The position numbers were made by a program, and so were the translations under genes. The notes under the pieces were generated by a model, which did no database searches, had not been told where the DNA came from, and saw nothing but the letters and a program-made list of their open reading frames with translations. Positions 46,348 to 54,323 of a stretch of DNA of 64,000 nt are shown in pieces; the stretch's first letter is position 1; every line of letters starts with the position of its first letter. Source of the stretch: Janthinobacterium fluminis (GTDB lineage: Bacteria > Pseudomonadota > Gammaproteobacteria > Burkholderiales > Burkholderiaceae_D). The stretch spans positions 595,676 through 659,675 of the forward strand of contig NZ_JAQQXR010000002.1 of assembly GCF_028595325.1 (NCBI RefSeq). Reading direction: 5' to 3'.

Positions 46348-47475
46348 ATGATCTTTCAACGTGCCCTTCAACGTGAGCTGACCAGTGCCGCCGGGGCCAT
46401 CTTCACGGTGTTGTTTTCCATTTTTGCCACATGGACGCTGATTAAGATCCTCGGCGAAGCCGCGGGCGGCAAGGTTGCGTCGAGCGATGTGATTGCCTTA
46501 ATCATATTCGCAGCCCTGAATTATCTGCCAACTATACTCATCCTCACTAGTTTTATTTCCGTGCTGATGGTGGTCACGCGCAGTTACCGCGATTCCGAAA
46601 TGGTCGTCTGGTTCGCCTCCGGCCTGAGCCTGGTGCGCTGGATCCGCCCGGTGCTGACCTTCGGCCTGCCGCTGGTGGCGCTGACGGCCTTGCTGAGCCT
46701 GTACGCGACGCCGTGGGCCAAGCAGAAGAGCGACGAGTACGTCGAGCGCTTCCAGAAGCGCGAAGACGTGCAGAAAGTCTCGCCCGGCCAGTTCAAGGAA
46801 TCGGCCGCCAGCAACCGCATCTTCTTTGTCGAGGGCGCCAGCGGCGACGCGGCGAAGGTGCAGAATGTCTTCGTCAACACGCTCGACGAGAAGGGCACGA
46901 CGGTGGTCGTGGCGAAGGAGGGCAGCATCGTCAAGGACGCCCGCGGCGAGCGCTTCCTGGTGCTCAAGAACGGCCGCCGCTACCAGGGCAAGCCGGGCCA
47001 GTCGGATTTCCAGACCATGGAGTTCGAGCGCTACAGCATGCGCGTGGCGACCAAGACCCAGGAGCTGGGCGCCGACACGGGCGTGCGCGCGATGTCGACG
47101 CGGGCCCTGCTGGCCGACCGGAATCCGTTCACGATGGCCGAACTGCTGTGGCGCATCAGCGCGCCCATCATCACCCTGGTGCTGATCTTGCTGGCCATTC
47201 CGCTGGGCTTCGTCAACCCGCGCGCCGGCAGCTCCGTCAACCTGATCATCGCGCTGCTGGTCTTCTTCACCTACAGCAATCTGACGAAACTGATGGAGGC
47301 CAGCGTGCAGCAGGGCCGGCTGTCGTTCGGCATGTCGTGGTGGCCGCTGCACGCGCTCGCCGCGCTGCTCGTCGTGCTGCTGTTCGCCTGGCGTTTGAAC
47401 GTCAACCACCGCTACCACCCCGTGGTGTTGCTGGCGTCGCTGAAACGCGCCCGCGGCGCCTCCACTCCGCAATGA
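46348..47475 (+). CDS. lptF: LPS export ABC transporter permease LptF
   Basis: A 375-aa inner-membrane permease of the LptB2FGC machine that extracts LPS and passes it to the Lpt bridge. YjgP/YjgQ topology is seen: three N-terminal membrane helices (from IFQRALQRELTSAAGAIFTV), a large periplasmic beta-jellyroll (about 130-270, including ERFLVLKNGRRYQGKPGQSD) and three C-terminal helices. It is immediately followed by lptG with 1 base between, and is divergent from pepA. Confidence 0.96.
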   Translation: MIFQRALQRELTSAAGAIFTVLFSIFATWTLIKILGEAAGGKVASSDVIALIIFAALNYLPTILILTSFISVLMVVTRSYRDSEMVVWFASGLSLVRWIRPVLTFGLPLVALTALLSLYATPWAKQKSDEYVERFQKREDVQKVSPGQFKESAASNRIFFVEGASGDAAKVQNVFVNTLDEKGTTVVVAKEGSIVKDARGERFLVLKNGRRYQGKPGQSDFQTMEFERYSMRVATKTQELGADTGVRAMSTRALLADRNPFTMAELLWRISAPIITLVLILLAIPLGFVNPRAGSSVNLIIALLVFFTYSNLTKLMEASVQQGRLSFGMSWWPLHALAALLVVLLFAWRLNVNHRYHPVVLLASLKRARGASTPQ

Positions 47476-47476
47476 C

Positions 47477-48646
47477 ATGAAGATTTTACAGCGCTATTTC
47501 GCCGTCTCGATCGCCCAGGCGGTCGCCTTCGTCCTGCTCGCCTTCCTGGCGCTGCAGGCATTCGTCGACCTGACCAGCGAATTGCCGATGGTCGGCAAGA
47601 ACGGCTACAGCATCGCCCACGCCTTCCTGTACGTGCTGATCCTGATACCCGGCAACGTCTACCAGGTGATGCCGGTGGCGGCGCTGATCGGCACCATCTA
47701 CACGATGGCGCAGTTCGCTTCGACGTCGGAGTTCACCATCATGCGCGCGGCCAGCATGTCGACGTCGATGGCGGCCTGGTTCCTGTTCCGCATCGGCGCC
47801 GTGTTCGTCATCATCACCTTCGTCTTCGGCGAGCTGATCGCGCCGCGCACGGCGCCGCTGGCCGACAAGCTCAAGCTGGCCGCGCGCGGCACCGCCGTCT
47901 CCAGCGAATTCCGCTCCGGCCTGTGGACCAAGGACATCGTCAAGAGCGAGGGCTTGAAGGGCGAGCCGACGGGGGCGCGCTTCTTCAATGTGCGCGAAGC
48001 CCGTCCCGACGGCCAACTGACGGACGTTAAGTTGTACGAGTTCGACAACAGCTTCCGGCTGCGCTCGGTGATCGTCGCCGCGCGCGCCACCTACCAGGGC
48101 GGCAATGTGTGGCGCCTGCTCGATGTGACGGAGACGCGCTTCTCCAACAGCACCACGCTGCAGCCCGGCGTCGAGGCTAATCTGCAGAATAACTTCATCC
48201 AGGAAACCAGCGCGGTGGCGACGGAAAAGAGCGCCAGCCGCGAGCTGGTGTCGGAGATCACGCCGCAGATCCTGTCCGTGTCGGCGTCCGACCCGCAGCG
48301 CATGTCGGCGGCCGAGCTGGCCGTCTACACGGCCCACCTGGCCGAGAACAAGCAGGAGACGGAGCGCTACAAGATCGCCTTCTGGAAAAAACTGATCGAC
48401 CCGATGTCGATCTTCGTGCTGATGGCACTGGCGCTGCCGTTCGCCTATCTGCACACGCGCAGCGGCGGCATCAGCCTGAAGATCTTCATCGGCATCATGA
48501 TCGGCGTCAGCTTCCTGCTGGTCAACACGCTGTTTTCCCATCTTGGCCTGCTGAGCACCTGGCCGGCCTTCCTGACGGCCGTCGCGCCGAGCGCGCTGTT
48601 CCTGTTGCTGGCGCTGGGTGCCTTGTGGTGGGTGGAGCGGCATTGA
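47477..48646 (+). CDS. lptG: LPS export ABC transporter permease LptG
   Basis: A 389-aa partner of LptF with the same six-helix plus periplasmic jellyroll design. It starts MKILQRYFAVSIAQAVAFVL and the C-terminal helices include DPMSIFVLMALALPFAYLHT with the nearby conserved Ser-Gly. It is translated as part of the lptF-lptG unit; its stop overlaps the next ATG (TGATG), so the CbiX-like and Stealth genes are read on the same transcript. Confidence 0.96.
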   Translation: MKILQRYFAVSIAQAVAFVLLAFLALQAFVDLTSELPMVGKNGYSIAHAFLYVLILIPGNVYQVMPVAALIGTIYTMAQFASTSEFTIMRAASMSTSMAAWFLFRIGAVFVIITFVFGELIAPRTAPLADKLKLAARGTAVSSEFRSGLWTKDIVKSEGLKGEPTGARFFNVREARPDGQLTDVKLYEFDNSFRLRSVIVAARATYQGGNVWRLLDVTETRFSNSTTLQPGVEANLQNNFIQETSAVATEKSASRELVSEITPQILSVSASDPQRMSAAELAVYTAHLAENKQETERYKIAFWKKLIDPMSIFVLMALALPFAYLHTRSGGISLKIFIGIMIGVSFLLVNTLFSHLGLLSTWPAFLTAVAPSALFLLLALGALWWVERH

Positions 48647-49023
48647 TGGAACGGCGCGCCATGATCCTGTTCGCCCACGGCGCGCGCGCCGCGTCCTGGG
48701 TCGAGCCGTTCGAGCGCCTGCGCGCGCTGACGCAGGCGCGCCTGCCCGGCGTCGCCGTGTCGCTGGCCTTTCTCGAATTGATGGAGCCGCGCCTGCCGCA
48801 GGCCGTGGCCGGGCTGGCCGCCGCCGGCGTCACGCAACTGACCGTGGTGCCGGTGTTCCTGGGGCAGGGCGGCCATGTGCTGCACGACCTGCCGCTGATG
48901 GTCGCGCAGTTGCGGCTCGACCATCCGCATGTGGCCATCGAGGTGGCCGAGGCGATAGGCGAAAACGCCGGCGTGCTGGCGGCCATCGCCGACTACTGCG
49001 TCGGCGCCGGCAAGCCCGCCTGA
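48646..49023 (+). CDS. CbiX/SirB-like sirohydrochlorin chelatase
   Basis: A 125-aa single-domain class II chelatase. The metal-binding start is ILFAHGARAASWVEPFERLR (His in FAHGAR). The second half carries the expected VVPVFLGQGGHVLHDLP with GGH-x3-D. A small CbiX-S-type protein can insert Co or Fe into sirohydrochlorin; with cobA and cysI nearby, siroheme formation is the likely job. The start could also be the Met at 48661 (MILFAHG). The stop overlaps the following gene (TGATG). Confidence 0.88.
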   Translation: MERRAMILFAHGARAASWVEPFERLRALTQARLPGVAVSLAFLELMEPRLPQAVAGLAAAGVTQLTVVPVFLGQGGHVLHDLPLMVAQLRLDHPHVAIEVAEAIGENAGVLAAIADYCVGAGKPA

Positions 49024-50021
49024 TGGGCCGCGCCGACGCCGCGCGCATCGACATCGTCTACCTGTGGGTGGACGGCGCCGACCCCGTCTGGGGCGAGCGG
49101 CGCCGCCAGGCCTATGCCGGCTGGGCCGGGCGGCAGGGCGGCCAGCTGGCCGTGTACGGCAACGTCTCCGGCCGCTACCGCGACAACGGCGAGCTGCGCT
49201 TCAACCTGCGCTCGCTGGAAAAATTCTTCCCCGACCACGGCCACGTCTACATCGTCACCGACCGGCAGGCGCCGGCGTGGCTGGCGCCGCGCGCCGGCCT
49301 GACGCTGGTCGACCACCGCGAACTGCTGCCGGCGGCGGCGATGCCGGTGTTCGACTCCGGCCATATCGAATCCTATCTGCACCACATCCCCGGCCTGTCC
49401 GAGCGCTTCATCTACCTGAACGACGACGTCTTCTTCGGCCAGCCGGTCGACCCCGACTGCTGGTTCGGCGACTGCCTGACGGTGTACGCGGAAACGGCCA
49501 CGGTGGCCGACGGCGACGCGCTGCGCGAAGACGGCACGGCGCTGGCGAACGCCGCCATTTTGTCGAAGCAGTGGTTGGGGCGGCGCTACCCGCAGTACCG
49601 GCACGAGCCGCGCCTGTACTCGCATGCGCCGCGGCCGATGCTGAAGAGTGCGATGCACGAGCTGGAGGGGATGGCGGCGGAGCTGTTCGAGCAGGTGCGC
49701 TCGACCGTGTTCCGCTGCTGGCGCGTGCCGCCGTTGCTGCCCGACCTGGTGCCGCGCTGGATGGTGCATGCCGGCTACGCGCGCCAGCAAATCCTCGACC
49801 CGCTGCATATCAGCAGCGGTGCGCCGGGGGCCGAACTGCAGCTCGACGCGCTGCTGTCGAATTTCGGCCGGCTGCCGTTCTTCTGCATCAACGACACCTG
49901 CGACGAAGCCGAGGCCGACGACCCGCGCCTGCTGCGCGTCGCCGCGGCGCTGGAAAAACTGCTGCCGCGGCCGTCGTCGTTCGAGCGCGCCGCCGCGCCG
50001 CGCCGGCGCCTCAGGCGCTAA
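49023..50021 (+). CDS. Stealth-family polysaccharide phosphotransferase
   Basis: A 332-aa member of the Stealth family (capsular polysaccharide phosphotransferases, related to GlcNAc-1-phosphotransferase). CR1 is IDIVYLWVDGADPVWGERRR. CR2 is RYRDNGELRFNLRSLEKFFP followed by HVYIVTDRQAPAW. CR3 spans the ERFIYLNDDVFFGQPVDPDC region. CR4 shows FFCINDTCDEAEADDPRL. It transfers sugar-1-phosphate from a nucleotide sugar to build a phosphodiester-linked polymer. It overlaps the CbiX-like gene (TGATG) and runs 11 bases into the convergent cobA gene. No other capsule gene is nearby, which is unusual. Confidence 0.88.
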   Translation: MGRADAARIDIVYLWVDGADPVWGERRRQAYAGWAGRQGGQLAVYGNVSGRYRDNGELRFNLRSLEKFFPDHGHVYIVTDRQAPAWLAPRAGLTLVDHRELLPAAAMPVFDSGHIESYLHHIPGLSERFIYLNDDVFFGQPVDPDCWFGDCLTVYAETATVADGDALREDGTALANAAILSKQWLGRRYPQYRHEPRLYSHAPRPMLKSAMHELEGMAAELFEQVRSTVFRCWRVPPLLPDLVPRWMVHAGYARQQILDPLHISSGAPGAELQLDALLSNFGRLPFFCINDTCDEAEADDPRLLRVAAALEKLLPRPSSFERAAAPRRRLRR

Positions 50022-50781
50022 GCCGGCACGCCGGCGCGCCGGCGCTGTCGGCGCCGACGTCCTGCTGCGGGCGCACGCGCATCGCCTCGCCCAGCATCAC
50101 CAGCACCGGGCCGTGGGTGGCCCCCAGCCCCTGCGCCAGCGTGCCCAGCTCCAGGCGCAGCACGCGCTGCTCCGGGCGGCTGCAGTTTTCAATCACCACC
50201 ACCGGCGTGTCGGCGCGGCGGCCCTGCTCCAGCATGCGCCGGGCCGTGGCGATGGCCTCGCGCCCGCCCATGTACTGCACCAGCGTGTCGCTGTCGGGAA
50301 TGGCGACGTGGTCGGGCTGGCCGGGCGCCGTGCTCGACGTGAAAAAGGCCACGCTGCGCGCCACGCCGCGTTTCGTCAGCGGCTGGCGGGTGGCCGCCGC
50401 CGCCGCCAGCGCGGTGGTGATGCCGGGCACCACCTCGACCTCGATGCCGGCCTCCTCCAGCGCGCGCAACTCCTCGTCGGCGCGGCCGAACAGCATCGGG
50501 TCGCCGCCCTTGAGGCGCACCACCAGCGCGAACTTGCCGGCGTTGTCGACCAGCTGCTTGTTGATGAAGGCTTGCGCCGTCGACAACTGGCCGCAGCGCT
50601 TGCCGACCGGGATCTTCAGCGCCTGCGGGCACAGCGCCAGCATCTCGTCCGTGACGAGGGCGTCGTGCAGCACGACGTCGGCTTGCGCCAGCAGGCGCGC
50701 GCCGCGCAGCGTCATCAAGTCCTGGGCGCCGGGGCCGGCGCCGATCAGGACCACTTTTCCATAGCCGGATGGTGTCGCCAT
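50011..50781 (-). CDS. cobA: Uroporphyrinogen-III C-methyltransferase (SUMT)
   Basis: A 256-aa single-domain SUMT that makes precorrin-2 for siroheme from uroporphyrinogen III and two SAM. Motifs are VVLIGAGPGAQDLMTLRGAR (GAGPG loop), the VVLHDALV strand, VRLKGGDPMLFGRADEE and VVPGITTALAAAA. It is not fused to the CysG oxidase/chelatase domain, so a separate chelatase is needed (the CbiX-like gene is a candidate). It is the last gene of the cys operon on the minus strand, 11 bases from cysN. Start 50781 is the ATG directly before the domain. Confidence 0.95.
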   Translation of the reverse strand: MATPSGYGKVVLIGAGPGAQDLMTLRGARLLAQADVVLHDALVTDEMLALCPQALKIPVGKRCGQLSTAQAFINKQLVDNAGKFALVVRLKGGDPMLFGRADEELRALEEAGIEVEVVPGITTALAAAAATRQPLTKRGVARSVAFFTSSTAPGQPDHVAIPDSDTLVQYMGGREAIATARRMLEQGRRADTPVVVIENCSRPEQRVLRLELGTLAQGLGATHGPVLVMLGEAMRVRPQQDVGADSAGAPACRLSA

Positions 50782-50792
50782 GGCGGCCTCGC

Positions 50793-52097
50793 TCAGGCGG
50801 TCCGGATCATGCCGGCGGCGACGGTCTGGTGCGTCACCTCGTCGATCAGGATGAAGGCGCCGGTGGCGCGGATGTCGTCGTAGGCGTCGGCCGCCAGCGG
50901 CTGCTGCACGGTCAGCGCGATGCGGGCGATGTCGTTGAGCTTCAAGCCCTCGGCCGCGCGGCGCTGCTGGGTGTTGATGTCGAGCAGGGTTTCGATGGCC
51001 GTCACCTTGGCGGCCGTCTGTTTGGTGCCGTGCTTGATCCAGTACTTGCGGCGCAGGTCGAGCGCGTCCTCGGACAGCCAGCAAACGTCGGCGACGACGT
51101 TCTTCAGCAGGGTGGCGGGGCGGTCGGCGCCGGCCAGCATGTCGCCGCGCGAGATGTCCAGGTGCTCGTTGAGCAGCAGCGTCACCGACTGGCCGACGAC
51201 GGCCGTGGCCAGTGAGCCGTCCAGCGTGACGATGTCCTTGACGGTCGCGCTTTGGCCGGACGGCTGCACCACCAACTGGTCGCCGACGCTGACCTTGCCG
51301 GCTTCGATGCGGCCCATGTAGCCGCGGAAGTCCTTGGCTTCGTGGCCGTTGTGGCGCGCCACCAGTTGCACGGGGAAGCGGAACGGCGCGTCGTGCGAGT
51401 CGTCGTAGACGGACAGCGATTCGAGCAGCTCGATCAGGGTCGGGCCGCTGTACCAGCCAAGCTTGTCGCCGCGCTCGACGACGTTGTCGCCGCTCAGGGC
51501 CGACAGCGGAATCGGCGTGATGTCCTTCAGGCCCAGGCTGGCGGCGAATTCCCGGTAGGCGGCGACGATGCGTCTATAGACGGTTTCGTCGTAGCCGACC
51601 AGGTCCATCTTGTTGACGGCGACGACCACGTGCTCGATCTGCAGCAGATGGGCGATGGTCGAGTGGCGCTTGGTCTGGATCAGCAGCTCGACGCTGCCGT
51701 CGTCGCCCAGTTTGACCTTGGAGACGTCGATCAGGATGATGACGGCGTCGGCCGTCGAGGCGCCCGTGACCATGTTGCGCGTGTACTGTTCGTGGCCCGG
51801 CGTGTCGGCGATGATGAATTTTCGCTTGGGCGTGGCGAAGTAGCGGTAGGCGACGTCGATGGTGATGCCCTGTTCGCGCTCGGCCTCCAGGCCGTCCGTC
51901 AGCAGCGACAGGTCGACGCTGTCGCCGACGGTGCGCTTGTGCTTGGAGCGCGACATGGCGTCGAGCTGGTCGGCGAAGATGCCCTTGCTGTCGAACAGCA
52001 GGCGGCCGATCAGCGTGCTCTTGCCGTCGTCGACGGAGCCGGCCGTGATGAAGCGCAGCATGCCGCGCTCGGAGAGGTTGTCGGTGTGTGCGTTCAT
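50793..52097 (-). CDS. cysN: Sulfate adenylyltransferase subunit 1 (GTPase) CysN
   Basis: A 434-aa GTPase subunit of ATP sulfurylase, which couples GTP hydrolysis to adenylyl-sulfate formation. The G-domain motifs are GSVDDGKSTLIGRLLFDSKG, ADTPGHEQYTRNMVTGAS and VVAVNKMDLV. EF-Tu-like domains 2 and 3 follow. There is no C-terminal CysC (APS kinase) fusion, consistent with an APS-reducing pathway. Its start codon coincides with the cysD stop (52097). Confidence 0.97.
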   Translation of the reverse strand: MNAHTDNLSERGMLRFITAGSVDDGKSTLIGRLLFDSKGIFADQLDAMSRSKHKRTVGDSVDLSLLTDGLEAEREQGITIDVAYRYFATPKRKFIIADTPGHEQYTRNMVTGASTADAVIILIDVSKVKLGDDGSVELLIQTKRHSTIAHLLQIEHVVVAVNKMDLVGYDETVYRRIVAAYREFAASLGLKDITPIPLSALSGDNVVERGDKLGWYSGPTLIELLESLSVYDDSHDAPFRFPVQLVARHNGHEAKDFRGYMGRIEAGKVSVGDQLVVQPSGQSATVKDIVTLDGSLATAVVGQSVTLLLNEHLDISRGDMLAGADRPATLLKNVVADVCWLSEDALDLRRKYWIKHGTKQTAAKVTAIETLLDINTQQRRAAEGLKLNDIARIALTVQQPLAADAYDDIRATGAFILIDEVTHQTVAAGMIRTA

Positions 52098-53014
52098 CAG
52101 AAGTACCCTGCTTTCTTACGTTTTTCCATCGACGCTTCGGAGGTCTGGTCGTCCATCCGGGTGGCGCCGCGTTCGGTGATCTGGGTGACGGCCGTTTCGG
52201 CGATGATCTGCTCGACCGTGCTGGCGTCGGACGACACCGGGCAGGTGCAGGAGATGTCGCCGACGGTGCGGAAGCGCACCACTTGCGTCTCGACGGTTTC
52301 GCCCGGCAGGGCCGGGGTCAGCCCCGTCAGCGGCACCAGCAGGCCGTTGCGCGGGATCACCTGGCGCGCGTGGGCGAAGTAGATCGGCGGCAGCGCCAGC
52401 TTTTCGCGGGCGATGTATTGCCACACGTCCAGCTCGGTCCAGTTGGAGATGGGGAAGACGCGCATATTCTCGCCCGGATGCACGCGGGTATTGTATAAAT
52501 CCCACAATTCCGGGCGCTGGGCTTTCGGGTCCCACTGGCCGAACTCGTCGCGGAAGGAGAAGATGCGCTCCTTGGCGCGGGCCTTTTCCTCGTCGCGGCG
52601 GGCGCCGCCTATGCAGGCGTCGAATTTGTGCTCGGCGATGGTTTCCAGCAGGGTCACGGCCTGGGCCGCGTTGCGCGAATCCGTCGCCGGGTTGCGCAGG
52701 CGCACCGTGCCGCGGCGTATCGATTCCTCGACGGAGCCGACGATCAGGCGCTCGCCCAGCTGGGCCACTTTTTCGTCGCGGAAGGCGATGACTTCGGCGA
52801 AGTTGTGGCCGGTGTCGATATGCACCAGCGGGAAGGGGAATTTACCGGGGCGGAAGGCTTTTTCGGCCAGGCGCAACAGCACGACGGAATCCTTTCCGCC
52901 CGAAAAGAGCAACGCCGGATTGGCGCATTCGGCCGCCACTTCGCGCAGGATGTGGATGGCTTCCGATTCGAGGCTGTCGAGGTGACGCTCGTTCAAGATG
53001 GTATTCATGGTCAT
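52097..53014 (-). CDS. cysD: Sulfate adenylyltransferase subunit 2 CysD
   Basis: A 305-aa N-type ATP pyrophosphatase subunit of ATP sulfurylase. The PP-loop is ALLFSGGKDSVVLLRLAEKA, preceded by LESEAIHILREVAAE and followed by VHIDTGHNF and ACIGGARRDEEKARAKER. The end is the family tail SMEKRKKAGYF. The ATG at 53008, two codons in, is equally possible. It forms a heterodimer with CysN, encoded directly downstream. Confidence 0.97.
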   Translation of the reverse strand: MTMNTILNERHLDSLESEAIHILREVAAECANPALLFSGGKDSVVLLRLAEKAFRPGKFPFPLVHIDTGHNFAEVIAFRDEKVAQLGERLIVGSVEESIRRGTVRLRNPATDSRNAAQAVTLLETIAEHKFDACIGGARRDEEKARAKERIFSFRDEFGQWDPKAQRPELWDLYNTRVHPGENMRVFPISNWTELDVWQYIAREKLALPPIYFAHARQVIPRNGLLVPLTGLTPALPGETVETQVVRFRTVGDISCTCPVSSDASTVEQIIAETAVTQITERGATRMDDQTSEASMEKRKKAGYF

Positions 53015-53033
53015 GGTCTGTCTTCTTATTGAG

Positions 53034-53750
53034 TCAAGCTGCAACGGACTTGATGCGGATGAGTTTGCCGTCCACCATGTGCAAACCGCATTCCTTCGAG
53101 TCGGGGTTTTCCCACCACCAGCGGCCGGCCCGCACATCCTCGCCCGGTTCGACGGCGCGGGTGCAGGGCTGGCAGCCGATCGACGGATAGCCCTGGTCGT
53201 GCAAGGCGTTGTAGGGCACGCCGTGGCTGCGGATATAGTGCCAGACGTCGTCTTCGGACCAGTCGGCCAGCGGGTTGAATTTCGTCATGCCATGGGCCGG
53301 GTCGGCTTCCTCGACGTGCAGTTCGGCGCGCGTCGTGGACTGGGCGCGGCGCTGGCCCGTGATCCAGGCTTTGTTGCCGGCCAGCGCGCGGCCCAGCGGC
53401 TCGACCTTGCGGATGCGGCAGCATTCGCGGCGCAACTCGACGCTGTCGTAGAAGGCGTTCAAGCCGTGCTGCGCGACATAGGCGTCGACGGCCTCGGGCT
53501 GGGGCCGGTACAGCGTGATGTCGGCGCCATAACTGGCCTTGATCTTGTCGAGCACGGCCAGGGTTGCCGCGTGCAGGCGGCCCGTTTCGAGCGAGAAGAT
53601 GCCGATGGGCAGACGCGCCTTCAAGATCAGGTCGGTCAGCACCATGTCTTCGGCGGCCAGGCTGGAGGCGAACACGGCCGGCGTGAAGTCGCGGGCGATG
53701 CGTTCCAGGGTCAGTCCGGTGGCGGCGACGAGGTTGGTGAACTCAGGCAT
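53034..53750 (-). CDS. cysH: Adenylyl-sulfate (APS/PAPS) reductase CysH
   Basis: A 238-aa thioredoxin-dependent reductase that makes sulfite from APS or PAPS. The active Cys is in the SKECGLHMVDG tail. The presence of the Cys pair ECCRIRK and the later GCQPCTR indicates a [4Fe-4S] cluster, the mark of the APS-reducing type. This fits the absence of cysC in the operon. Other motifs are SSLAAEDMVL and IGIFSLETGRLH. It lies between DUF934 and cysD with short gaps of 12 and 19 bases. Confidence 0.95.
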   Translation of the reverse strand: MPEFTNLVAATGLTLERIARDFTPAVFASSLAAEDMVLTDLILKARLPIGIFSLETGRLHAATLAVLDKIKASYGADITLYRPQPEAVDAYVAQHGLNAFYDSVELRRECCRIRKVEPLGRALAGNKAWITGQRRAQSTTRAELHVEEADPAHGMTKFNPLADWSEDDVWHYIRSHGVPYNALHDQGYPSIGCQPCTRAVEPGEDVRAGRWWWENPDSKECGLHMVDGKLIRIKSVAA

Positions 53751-53762
53751 GGGCGGCTCCGT

Positions 53763-54323
53763 TCAAATGCCAAAGCCCACGTCGCCGTCCGTCTTCTGGA
53801 CTTCGCGGTGGTGGCGGCGGAACAGCGGCGTCCTGTCGTCCCACGAGGCTTGGTAGGTTTCGGAAAACACCGACAGGCCCTTGAGCGCGTCGTCGATGCT
53901 GCGGTCCGGCCGCGTCGCGTAGGCGTCGAAGCCGACCCGGTGCATCGAGAACAATTGGTCGCGCAGCACGTCGCCGATGGCCCGCAGCTCGCCCTTGAAG
54001 CCGAGGCGGGCGCGCAGATTGTAGGCGATCGAATAGCCGCGGCCGTCGGTGAACTTGGGGAAATCGACGGCGATGACGGCCAGTTGCTGCACGTCCGCGC
54101 CCAGCGCCTCGGGGCGCTCGTCGCTGGCCAGCCAGACGCCGACCTCGGGCAGGCGCGCGGCCAGCGCGGCGCGCTGGGCCAGCCAGACGCTCAGCGGCAC
54201 GATGGCCTTGCCGGCCGGCACGACGACGCCGTCGGCGCTGTCGCCCTCGTCCAGGCGCAGCACGCCCCAGTCGTTGGCGACGACGGCCTGGTTCTTAATG
54301 ATCTTTTCGCGTACCTCAAACAT
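53763..54323 (-). CDS. DUF934 family protein of the sulfate-assimilation operon
   Basis: A 186-aa protein of the oxidoreductase-like DUF934 family, almost always encoded beside cysI/cysH in proteobacteria. The conserved core is LAVIAVDFPKFTDGRGYSIA, LRARLGFKGELRAIGDVLRD and QLFSMHRVGFDAYATR. Its biochemical role is not established. Start 54323 (MFEVREKIIKNQAV) is inside the cysI 3' end, an 8-base overlap, which implies translational coupling. It is followed by cysH after 12 bases. Confidence 0.92.
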   Translation of the reverse strand: MFEVREKIIKNQAVVANDWGVLRLDEGDSADGVVVPAGKAIVPLSVWLAQRAALAARLPEVGVWLASDERPEALGADVQQLAVIAVDFPKFTDGRGYSIAYNLRARLGFKGELRAIGDVLRDQLFSMHRVGFDAYATRPDRSIDDALKGLSVFSETYQASWDDRTPLFRRHHREVQKTDGDVGFGI

